Shown in pieces: positions 1-5,011 of a stretch of DNA of 5,234 bases. The position numbers and the translations under genes are program-made. The notes below the pieces were generated by a model. That model was given only the letters and a program-made list of their open reading frames with translations. It was not told the DNA's origin and did not search any database. The stretch lies in contig JAZRRD010000131.1 of NCBI GenBank assembly GCA_045650425.1, forward strand, positions 1 to 5,234. The letters are read 5' to 3'. How positions within the stretch are numbered: the stretch's first letter is position 1; each line of letters begins with the position of its first letter. The stretch is from RGIG1752 sp045650425 (GTDB taxonomy: Bacteria > Bacillota_I > Bacilli_A > RF39 > UBA660).

Positions 1-749
1 TATCAAATTATTATAAAATTAAAAATTTAGATGTAAATAAAATTGATAGATATAATAAATATAAAAACGACAATCCCAAATATGACTATCAAACAATTGT
101 GACTTATGTAAATATAGACTTAGATATTCCAGATTATGAAAATATGAATATTATTGACAATCCTAATGACTTCTGGGTAATTGTTAACAAACATAATAAA
201 TTACCAGATAATTTTGTTCCTTCAGATTTAGTATCAATAAATACAACTACATATGATATAACTGAAATAGCAGGAGTTCCTGCTAAATATGCAAGAAATG
301 TAATTAAATTAGAGCTAGTAAATGACTTGAAAGATTTCTTTTCAGCCGCAAAAAAAGATGGACACAATTTATATCCAACAACAGCTTACCGTTCATATGC
401 TTGGCAAAATGAGCTTTATACTAAATATAAAAATAGAGACGGAAAGGAAAAAGCTGATACCTACTCTGCTCGACCAGGTAATTCTGAACATCAAACTGGA
501 TACGCAATCGATTTAGCAAATTATGATGTTCAAGGAAAAAGACTAAGCGAAGATGATGAATTGTGGATAAAACAAAATTGCTATAAATACGGTTTTATTC
601 TAAGATACACAGAAGAAAACAAACATATTACAAGATATATCGCAGAAAGTTGGCATATTAGATATGTTGGTAAAGAAGCTGCCAAAATAATTCACGAAAA
701 CGATTTATCTTTAGAAGAATACGTTGACTTATATATTAAGGAATATTAA
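1..749 (+). CDS. D-alanyl-D-alanine carboxypeptidase, VanY/M15 family (5' end outside window)
   Basis: This is a zinc peptidase that trims the terminal D-Ala of peptidoglycan stem peptides on the outer face of the membrane. The frame is open from base 3 with no stop, giving 248 visible residues, so the gene enters from the left. The GTG at 99 is an internal Val: the residues before it (IDRYNKY, then NPKYDYQTIVTYVNI) look like the conserved region that precedes this domain in Gram-positive relatives. Numbering from base 3, the motif S-E-H163-x-x-G-x-A-x-D170 supplies two zinc ligands, and E215-S-W-H218 supplies the catalytic Glu and the third ligand; the usual form is E-P-W-H. An upstream YRSY also fits the family. 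The signal peptide or membrane anchor would be in the missing part. The TAA stop is one base from the next start, so the two genes are probably co-transcribed. The family call is firm; whether it acts in wall maturation or in vancomycin-type resistance cannot be told, though no van genes are visible. Confidence 0.93.
   Translation, partial: SNYYKIKNLDVNKIDRYNKYKNDNPKYDYQTIVTYVNIDLDIPDYENMNIIDNPNDFWVIVNKHNKLPDNFVPSDLVSINTTTYDITEIAGVPAKYARNVIKLELVNDLKDFFSAAKKDGHNLYPTTAYRSYAWQNELYTKYKNRDGKEKADTYSARPGNSEHQTGYAIDLANYDVQGKRLSEDDELWIKQNCYKYGFILRYTEENKHITRYIAESWHIRYVGKEAAKIIHENDLSLEEYVDLYIKEY
738..742 (+). promoter_or_regulatory. Ribosome binding site AAGGA deciding the start of the YbaK-family gene
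   Basis: AAGGA lies inside the last codons of the carboxypeptidase gene, 8 bases before the ATG at 751. It supports that ATG over the TTG at 724, which would overlap the upstream gene and add nine residues unlike the family. Confidence 0.75.
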
Positions 750-750
750 T

Positions 751-1221
751 ATGGCTATAGATAAAGTAAGAGAATATTTAAAAAAATTTAATTTAGAAAA
801 TAAAATACAAGAATTTCCAACATCAAGTGCTACTGTAGAATTAGCTGCTCAAGCTTTAAATTGTGAACCAGAGAGAATAGCTAAAACAATGTCCTTCATT
901 GTTGATAAAAATCCAATTTTAATAGTTCTAGCTGGTAATATCAAAATAGATAACAGTAAATATAAAACCGAATTTCATACCAAAGCTAAAATGATTCCAT
1001 TTGATGAAGTAGAAACTATAATAGGACACGCTCCTGGTGGTGTATGTCCTTTCGGAATTAATGAAGGAATAAACGTTTATTTAGATGAATCGTTGAAAAA
1101 ATATAAATCAGTATTTCCTGCCTGTGGAAGTAGCAACAGTGCAATAGAACTAAGCATATTAGAATTAGAAAAAATATCTAACTATTCCAAATGGATAAAT
1201 GTCGGTAAAGAAAATAATTAA
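751..1221 (+). CDS. YbaK/EbsC-family aminoacyl-tRNA deacylase (prolyl-tRNA editing domain)
   Basis: This 156-residue protein consists of a single YbaK-type domain, the usual size of the free-standing family. Members are cytoplasmic trans-editing enzymes that hydrolyse mischarged tRNA, often Cys- or Ala-tRNA(Pro). Visible signatures are T28-V-E-x-A-A near the start, R42-I-A-K45-T-M-S with the conserved Lys, a central beta segment ILIVLAGN, the glycine-rich loop G92-H-A-P-G-G-V-C-P-F-G102, and C125-G-S-S-N-S-A-I-E-L near the end. The start at 751 is chosen because AAGGA sits 8 bases upstream and the family N-terminus (helix, then SSATVELAAQ) follows directly. It begins one base after the carboxypeptidase stop, so it depends on upstream transcription; no promoter is visible between them. 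The family is clear, but the tRNA substrate cannot be read from sequence. The pairing with a wall peptidase has no obvious functional logic. Confidence 0.93.
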   Translation: MAIDKVREYLKKFNLENKIQEFPTSSATVELAAQALNCEPERIAKTMSFIVDKNPILIVLAGNIKIDNSKYKTEFHTKAKMIPFDEVETIIGHAPGGVCPFGINEGINVYLDESLKKYKSVFPACGSSNSAIELSILELEKISNYSKWINVGKENN

Positions 1222-1226
1222 ACTAC

Positions 1227-1266
1227 AAAAAAGAAAGCTTTTTGTTATTAATCAGCTTTCTTTTTT
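1227..1266. terminator. Bidirectional intrinsic terminator between convergent operons
   Basis: A perfect 13-bp inverted repeat has its left arm at 1227-1239 (AAAAAAGAAAGCT) and its right arm at 1254-1266 (AGCTTTCTTTTTT), with a 14-base loop. Each arm is A/T-rich on its outer side, so either strand gives a hairpin ending in a U-run. It starts six bases after the YbaK-family stop. The loop contains the pnp stop codon, and the right arm encodes the last residues of PNPase. It can therefore end the + strand operon and the pnp transcript alike. Confidence 0.85.
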
Positions 1267-3428
1267 AATTTCTTTTCTTTTTTAGTTTTTTCTTCAGACT
1301 CAATTGGTTTTGGTAAAGCTTCTTTACGACTTAAATTTAATCTTCCACGATTATCATATCCTAAAGATTTAACAATAATTTCGTCTCCCACTTTTACTAA
1401 ATCACTTGGTTTATTAACTCTTTCATAGGCAAGTTGAGAAACATGCACTAATCCTTCACAACCAGGCCATAATTCTACAAAACATCCAAAGTCTTCAACT
1501 TTAACTACTTTACCAGTGTAAATATCACCAGTTTCTACAACTTTAACAATATCTTCAATCATTTTTTGAGCTTTTGCAATAATATCTTTATCTGTATGAT
1601 AAATTATAACTCTTCCATCATCTTCAATATCAATCTTAACTGCATCTTTATGACTGACTGAATCAACATTACTTGATTCTAATATAATCTTAGTAATTGT
1701 TTCTCCACCACGTCCAATAACATCTTTAATCTTTTCAGGATCAATTTTAAATGTTGATATCTTTGGCGCATATGGACTAAGTTCTTTTCTAGGCTCTTTA
1801 ATAGAATCTTGCATTACATCCAAAATTTCTAATCTTGCTTTTTTAGCTTGTTCTAAAGCTTCTTTTAATATCTTCTTAGTTACGCCCTTTATTTTAATAT
1901 CCATTTGTAAAGCAGTAATTCCATCACGAGTTCCTGCAACTTTAAAATCCATATCTCCCATATGATCTTCAAGTCCTTGAATATCTGTAAGAATCGTATA
2001 TTTTTTTCCATTACTAATTAATCCCATAGCTATACCAGCTACTGGTGCTTTAATAGGAACTCCTGCAGCCATTAAACTTAGACATCCTGCACAGATTGTA
2101 GCTTGCGAACTAGATCCGTTACTTTCTAAGATTTCACTAACAACTCTTATTGTATAAGGGAATTCTTCTTCAGAAGGAATAACTTGGGCTAAAGCTCTTT
2201 CACCTAAAGCTCCATGTCCAATTTCTCTTCTTCCTGGCGCTCCATATCTTCCTACTTCTCCTACACTAAATGCAGGGAAATTATAATGTAACATAAATCT
2301 TTTTGTATCTTCAAGTCCAAGACCATCTAAAATTTGATGTTCTCCTAAAGCTCCTAAAGTTGTTGTTGCTAAACTTTGAGTTTCTCCTCTTGTAAATACT
2401 GCAGAACCATGAGTACGAGGAAGTAAATCAATAAAGGCGTCTAAATGTCTTATTTCGTCCATTTTACGTCCATCTGGTCTAATTTTCTTATCGGTAATTA
2501 AACGACGAACTTCATTTCCTTCAATATTATCTACAACTTTTTTTACTTGTTTTAATAATTCATCCACATTTTCTTTTTCGGCATAAACTTCTGCAAAATT
2601 TTCTAAAGTTTCTTGTTTAACTTCATCTATTTTTGCATATTTTTCAAGTTTATCTTTTATTTGAATTGCTTCTAACATTTTTTTAGTTGCAAATTCTTCT
2701 ACATCTGTTTGAACATCTTTATCAATTTCAGCTAAAACTAATTCTACTTTTTCTTTACCAATTTCACTAATTATTTTCTCTTGGAATTCACATAACTCAA
2801 TAATTTGTTCATGCCCAAACATAATTGCATCAAGCATTTCTTTTTCAGTTAATTGACTAGCACCAGCCTCTACCATACAAATAGCTTCTTTTGTTCCAGC
2901 AACTGTTAGGTTTAAAGTACTTTGTTCAAGTTCTTCAGCTGTGGGATTAATAATTAATTTCTTGCCAATTTTTCCAACTACTACTCCAGAAACTGGTCCA
3001 TCAAACGGAATATCACTTATTCCTAAAGCTAAACTAGATCCTAATAATGCAGTCATTACCGGAGTATTATCTTGATCAACAGATAATACTGTATTTACAA
3101 CCTGAATTTCATTTCTTAAATTTTCATCGAACATTGGACGTATTGGTCTATCAATAATTCTAGCAGCTAAAGTAGCTTCATCACTAGGACGTCCTTCTCT
3201 TTTAATAAATCCTCCAGGAATTTTCCCTACTGAATATAATTTTTCTTGATACAAAACTTGTAAAGGAAAGAAATCTTGACTTACTGTGTTTTTTCCCATT
3301 ACCACTGTTGATAATACTACTGTATCACCATAACGAACCAAAACAGCACCATTTGTTTGTTTTGCCAATTCTCCAGTTTCTACGATAAGTTCTCTACCTA
3401 AAAAATCCATTTTAAATATTTTTTTCAT
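1248..3428 (-). CDS. pnp: Polyribonucleotide nucleotidyltransferase (PNPase)
   Basis: PNPase is a trimeric 3'-5' phosphorolytic exoribonuclease that degrades mRNA in the cytoplasm, releasing nucleoside diphosphates. At 726 residues it is full length. Domain order is: first RNase PH domain (about 8-145, with GGFIKREGRP at 72-81), helical linker domain (about 245-320), second catalytic RNase PH domain (about 320-540), KH domain (about 557-622, GRGG loop at 572-575) and S1 domain (about 633-702, starting TGDIYTGKVVKVEDFG). The catalytic site is intact: R400-R401, phosphate-binding S439-S440-S441, D488 and D494, each two residues beyond the E. coli numbering. The tail after 703 is short and lysine-rich. 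The start is supported by AAGGTGG at 3432-3438. The gene follows rpsO, the classic order, and is separated from it by an intrinsic terminator; no separate promoter is clear, so it is probably expressed by readthrough. The last codons form one arm of the shared downstream terminator. Confidence 0.99.
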   Translation of the reverse strand: MKKIFKMDFLGRELIVETGELAKQTNGAVLVRYGDTVVLSTVVMGKNTVSQDFFPLQVLYQEKLYSVGKIPGGFIKREGRPSDEATLAARIIDRPIRPMFDENLRNEIQVVNTVLSVDQDNTPVMTALLGSSLALGISDIPFDGPVSGVVVGKIGKKLIINPTAEELEQSTLNLTVAGTKEAICMVEAGASQLTEKEMLDAIMFGHEQIIELCEFQEKIISEIGKEKVELVLAEIDKDVQTDVEEFATKKMLEAIQIKDKLEKYAKIDEVKQETLENFAEVYAEKENVDELLKQVKKVVDNIEGNEVRRLITDKKIRPDGRKMDEIRHLDAFIDLLPRTHGSAVFTRGETQSLATTTLGALGEHQILDGLGLEDTKRFMLHYNFPAFSVGEVGRYGAPGRREIGHGALGERALAQVIPSEEEFPYTIRVVSEILESNGSSSQATICAGCLSLMAAGVPIKAPVAGIAMGLISNGKKYTILTDIQGLEDHMGDMDFKVAGTRDGITALQMDIKIKGVTKKILKEALEQAKKARLEILDVMQDSIKEPRKELSPYAPKISTFKIDPEKIKDVIGRGGETITKIILESSNVDSVSHKDAVKIDIEDDGRVIIYHTDKDIIAKAQKMIEDIVKVVETGDIYTGKVVKVEDFGCFVELWPGCEGLVHVSQLAYERVNKPSDLVKVGDEIIVKSLGYDNRGRLNLSRKEALPKPIESEEKTKKEKKLKKKAD

Positions 3429-3452
3429 AATCCACCTTCTTCTTTTATATAT

Positions 3453-3480
3453 AAAAAGACACCATAAAAAATAGTGCCTT
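3453..3480 (-). terminator. Intrinsic terminator between rpsO and pnp
   Basis: Read on the - strand, the RNA begins at the rpsO stop codon and forms a stem of about 10 bp: AAGGCACUAU pairs with AUGGUGUCUU, with two G.U pairs and a loop of five U. Five U residues follow the outer G-C pair. It lies entirely in the 50-base gap before pnp, so it would end most rpsO transcripts and lower pnp expression relative to S15. Confidence 0.82.
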
Positions 3481-3748
3481 ATTTTCTAATATTTAATTTT
3501 TTAATAACATTTCTATAACTTACTACATCATTTTCTTTAAGATAGTTTAAAAGTTTTTTTCTTCTTCCAACTTTCATAAATAAACCTCTTTTAGAATGAA
3601 AATCATGTATATGAGTTTTTAAGTGATCTGTTAAATCATTAATTTCTTTAGTTAAAATTGCAATTTGAACTTCAGCACTTCCAACATCATTTTCTGATTT
3701 AGCAAATTCTTTAATAATACTTGCTTTTACTTCTTTACTTAAAGCCAT
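3479..3748 (-). CDS. rpsO: 30S ribosomal protein S15
   Basis: S15 is a primary binding protein of the 16S rRNA central domain and helps order assembly of the 30S platform. The product is 89 residues, the standard length. Conserved landmarks are GSAEVQIAILT near residue 23 (most relatives have GSPEVQ), the loop H-D-F-H-S-K-R-G-L, which matches the DHHSRRGL rRNA-contact motif, then VGRRKKLLNYL and the basic C-terminus. The start ATG has a strong GGAGG (3757-3761) 8 bases upstream and begins MALSKE, as usual for the family. A promoter lies at 3832-3860, and the leader of about 77 bases is structured in a way that suggests feedback by S15 itself. pnp follows downstream after a terminator. Confidence 0.99.
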   Translation of the reverse strand: MALSKEVKASIIKEFAKSENDVGSAEVQIAILTKEINDLTDHLKTHIHDFHSKRGLFMKVGRRKKLLNYLKENDVVSYRNVIKKLNIRK

Positions 3749-3825
3749 TCTCTTTTCCTCCTTTTTTTAATAACCGTTTAATCTTAGTAAAGAATCGGAG
3801 TTGCTCTAAACCAAGACAAAACTTC
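3749..3825 (-). promoter_or_regulatory. Structured rpsO mRNA leader, probable S15 autoregulatory element
   Basis: The predicted leader RNA has a 13-position helix between 3822-3810 (GUUUUGUCUUGGU) and 3788-3776 (ACUAAGAUUAAAC), broken by one U.U mismatch. Near its inner end a G.U pair (G3812-U3786) stacks on a G-C pair (G3811-C3787), the type of G.U/G-C motif that S15 reads in helix 22 of 16S rRNA. Inside the helix a small GAG-CAA-CUC hairpin (3806-3798) is possible. Alternatively CUCC (3800-3797) can pair with GGAG of the ribosome binding site (3761-3758), which would form a pseudoknot hiding it. S15 leaders that control rpsO are known from several phyla. The pairing is seen in the sequence; the regulatory role and the transcription start near 3825 are inferred. 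Confidence 0.55.
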
Positions 3826-3828
3826 TAA

Positions 3829-3850
3829 CTAATTATATTATAATAATTAG
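3829..3850. repeat. Inverted repeat over the rpsO -10 region
   Basis: Read on the - strand, CTAATTAT (3850-3843) and ATAATTAG (3836-3829) are perfect 8-base inverted copies around the six bases TATAAT. No U-run follows on the - strand, so it is a poor terminator for the thioredoxin-like gene. In such AT-rich DNA it may be chance, or it may be an operator. Confidence 0.4.
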
Positions 3851-3860
3851 AAAAAAGCAA
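3832..3860 (-). promoter_or_regulatory. Sigma-A type promoter for rpsO
   Basis: On the - strand TTGCTT (3855-3860) lies 17 bases before a perfect TATAAT (3832-3837). A second TATAAT overlaps it five bases further upstream (3837-3842) but leaves only 12 bases of spacer. The -35 box is weak, with three of six consensus bases. Transcription would start near 3825. An 8-bp inverted repeat is centred on the upstream TATAAT. Confidence 0.65.
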
Positions 3861-3866
3861 CATAAA

Positions 3867-4439
3867 TTAATAATTTAGAAATTTCATTAAATTTTTTGAA
3901 TTCATTGAGCCAATATAAGCATCAACACATCTTCCATTTTCAAAAACAACAGTAACAGGTGTGTAACCATGTTCTTTCATAATATTACCTATTTCATCAT
4001 TTATTATTGTTTCCTTACCATCTATAGATAAAGTTAACTTTTGTTTAACATCAATCTCACTTGTTAAACTTTTCCAATTCTTATCCTTTTTGTTAATTGT
4101 TTTATAATTTAAATAATAAGTATCTTTGTTTTTTTGTGATTGAACTCTTTTTAAAACAGGCGAATAGGATTCACATGCTTGACAACCAGGGTATCCAATA
4201 TACAAAACAAAATCTTCTTTATTTTCTATTTTAGATACAACATCTGATAATGAAACTTCAATAAAATCCAATAATTTTAAAGTTTCTACACCATTATTGT
4301 CCTTTTTTAAATTTATATTTATTGAATTATATATAGTTGAAAATAATATTCCTAATACTATGAAGATTGATATTATAATCAATACTATTTTCCTTTTATC
4401 ATTGCCTTTTTTATTTTGTTTGACTTTCTTCTTTGCCAT
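3867..4439 (-). CDS. Membrane-anchored thioredoxin-like protein with CxxC motif
   Basis: A 190-residue protein with a lysine-rich cytoplasmic N-terminus (MAKKKVKQNKKG), one membrane helix at about 17-38 (IVLIIISIFIVLGILF), and an extracytoplasmic thioredoxin-like domain. The redox motif is G-C86-Q-A-C89 after the strand FVLYIGYP. Y-T-P161-V-T-V-V-F supplies the cis-Pro loop, and ENGRCVDAYIG forms the last strand pair with an extra Cys171. The layout resembles the PedC/BrcD-type bacteriocin-transport accessory thioredoxins, but no bacteriocin gene is nearby, so I call only the fold. There is no lipobox. Start: an ATG four codons upstream (4451) is open, but it falls at the expected first transcribed base, whereas the ATG at 4439 has GGGTGA just before it; the longer form would have 194 residues. 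It has its own promoter (4458-4485) directly after the tRNA terminator. No clear terminator follows, so it may read into rpsO. A disulfide exchange role outside the cell is inferred. Confidence 0.8.
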   Translation of the reverse strand: MAKKKVKQNKKGNDKRKIVLIIISIFIVLGILFSTIYNSININLKKDNNGVETLKLLDFIEVSLSDVVSKIENKEDFVLYIGYPGCQACESYSPVLKRVQSQKNKDTYYLNYKTINKKDKNWKSLTSEIDVKQKLTLSIDGKETIINDEIGNIMKEHGYTPVTVVFENGRCVDAYIGSMNSKNLMKFLNY

Positions 4440-4443
4440 AAAA

Positions 4444-4449
4444 TCACCC
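4444..4449 (-). promoter_or_regulatory. Ribosome binding site GGGTGA of the thioredoxin-like gene
   Basis: GGGTGA precedes the ATG at 4439 by four bases. It can pair with the GGTGA part of the extended Shine-Dalgarno complement, the same close geometry as AAGGTGG before pnp. It favours the 190-residue start over the ATG at 4451, which is too near the predicted transcription start to have its own site. Confidence 0.5.
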
Positions 4450-4457
4450 ATGTCCCT

Positions 4458-4485
4458 ATTATATCATTTCGATTATTTTTTTCAA
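4458..4485 (-). promoter_or_regulatory. Sigma-A type promoter for the thioredoxin-like gene
   Basis: TTGAAA (4480-4485) is followed after 16 bases by a perfect TATAAT (4458-4463) on the - strand. Transcription should start near 4451, giving a leader of only about 12 bases. The -35 box lies two bases beyond the U-run of the tRNA terminator, so the two units are packed tightly. Confidence 0.75.
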
Positions 4486-4487
4486 CG

Positions 4488-4510
4488 AAAAAAAGGACCG
4501 AAGCCCTTTT
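4488..4510 (-). terminator. Intrinsic terminator of the tRNA operon, UUCG tetraloop
   Basis: On the - strand AAAAGGGC (4510-4503), loop UUCG (4502-4499) and GUCCUUUU (4498-4491) form an 8-bp hairpin with one G.U pair, closed by the very stable C(UUCG)G loop and followed by more U (to 4488). It begins 10 bases after the CCA end of tRNA-Lys. Confidence 0.9.
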
Positions 4511-4520
4511 GTTTTCAAAA

Positions 4521-4596
4521 TGGTGTCCCGCCCGAGATTCGAACTCGGGACCCTTTGATTAAAAGTCAAATGCTCTACCTGCTGAGCTAACGGGAC
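4521..4596 (-). tRNA. tRNA-Lys (anticodon TTT)
   Basis: A 76-base cloverleaf including the encoded CCA (4521-4523). The acceptor GTCCCGT pairs with GCGGGAC (one G.U), with discriminator A. The anticodon stem TTTGA/TCAAA encloses loop CTTTTAA, so the anticodon is TTT (Lys). The T arm CCGAG-TTCGAAT-CTCGG is perfect. It is the last gene of the five-tRNA operon, 5 bases after tRNA-Gln. Confidence 0.98.
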
Positions 4597-4601
4597 AAAT
4601 C

Positions 4602-4677
4602 TGGCTGCCTCGGGTGGATTCGGACCACCGAAATGTCAGAGTCAAAGTCTGATGCCTTACCGCTTGGCTACGAGGCA
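4602..4677 (-). tRNA. tRNA-Gln (anticodon TTG)
   Basis: A 76-base cloverleaf with encoded CCA (4602-4604) and discriminator G. The acceptor TGCCTCG pairs fully with CGAGGCA; the first pair is the weak U-A typical of tRNA-Gln. The anticodon stem TCAGA/TCTGA encloses loop CTTTGAC, anticodon TTG. It is fourth in the operon, 7 bases after tRNA-Tyr. Confidence 0.98.
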
Positions 4678-4684
4678 ATCGAAA

Positions 4685-4768
4685 TGGTGGAGGGACATGG
4701 ATTTGAACCATGGAACCCGAAGGAACAGATTTACAGTCTGCCGCGTTTGACCACTTCGCTATCCCTCC
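4685..4768 (-). tRNA. tRNA-Tyr (anticodon GTA)
   Basis: An 84-base tRNA with the long variable arm (TCC-TTCG-GGT type hairpin) of bacterial tyrosine tRNAs, and encoded CCA at 4685-4687. The acceptor GGAGGGA pairs with TCCCTCC, discriminator A. The anticodon loop CTGTAAA gives anticodon GTA. Third in the operon. Confidence 0.98.
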
Positions 4769-4776
4769 AAAAAAAA

Positions 4777-4852
4777 TGGTGCCGACAGAGAGAGTCGAAC
4801 TCCCAACCTACTGATTACAAGTCAGTTGCGCTGCCAATTACGCTATGTCGGC
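4777..4852 (-). tRNA. tRNA-Thr (anticodon TGT)
   Basis: A 76-base cloverleaf with encoded CCA (4777-4779). The acceptor GCCGACA pairs fully with TGTCGGC, discriminator A. The anticodon stem ACTGA/TCAGT encloses loop CTTGTAA, anticodon TGT. Second in the operon, 8 bases from each neighbour. Confidence 0.98.
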
Positions 4853-4860
4853 AAAAATAA

Positions 4861-4937
4861 TGGTGGGCGATGTAGGACTCGAACCTACGACCCCCTGCTT
4901 GTAAGGCAGGTGCTCTAACCAACTGAGCTAATCGCCC
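4861..4937 (-). tRNA. tRNA-Val (anticodon TAC)
   Basis: A 77-base cloverleaf with encoded CCA (4861-4863). The acceptor GGGCGAT pairs fully with ATCGCCC, discriminator A. The anticodon stem CCTGC/GCAGG encloses loop CTTACAA, anticodon TAC. It is the first tRNA of the operon, starting about 14 bases after the predicted transcription start. Confidence 0.98.
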
Positions 4938-4957
4938 ATTAACACTGGACGTAACTA

Positions 4958-4986
4958 AATATACCATTTAAAACGCGAAGTGTCAA
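4958..4986 (-). promoter_or_regulatory. Near-consensus promoter of the tRNA operon
   Basis: On the - strand a perfect TTGACA (4981-4986) is followed after exactly 17 bases by TATATT (4958-4963), with a TGG just before it that fits the extended -10 form. Transcription would begin near 4951, so the primary transcript has a short leader before tRNA-Val. The strength fits a stable-RNA operon. Confidence 0.9.
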
Positions 4987-5011
4987 TAATCTTTTGCAAA
5001 TTTTTTTAAAT

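Noticed and set aside
99..101. GTG as the start of the carboxypeptidase
   Set aside because: The frame remains open to the left edge and the residues upstream fit the conserved family region, so this codon is an internal Val.
134..367. A 77-residue - strand open frame
   Set aside because: It is a shadow of the carboxypeptidase, with no ribosome binding site or recognisable domain.
724..726. TTG as the start of the YbaK-family gene
   Set aside because: It overlaps the upstream gene and adds residues not seen in the family, while ATG 751 has a well-placed AAGGA.
3429..3452. A TATATA-rich stretch as a separate pnp promoter
   Set aside because: No -35 box at a suitable distance is convincing and the bases are partly taken up by the terminator U-run and the ribosome binding site.
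4297..4590. A 97-residue + strand open frame ending across tRNA-Lys
   Set aside because: It runs antisense through the thioredoxin-like gene, a promoter, a terminator and a tRNA. Its stretch PPEIRTRDP is the well-known spurious translation of antisense tRNA sequence.
4633..4860. A 75-residue + strand open frame across tRNA-Gln, Tyr and Thr
   Set aside because: Motifs such as GHGFEPWNP and RESNSQPTDYKS are the familiar artefacts of translating tRNA genes on the wrong strand; all three tRNAs are structurally complete.
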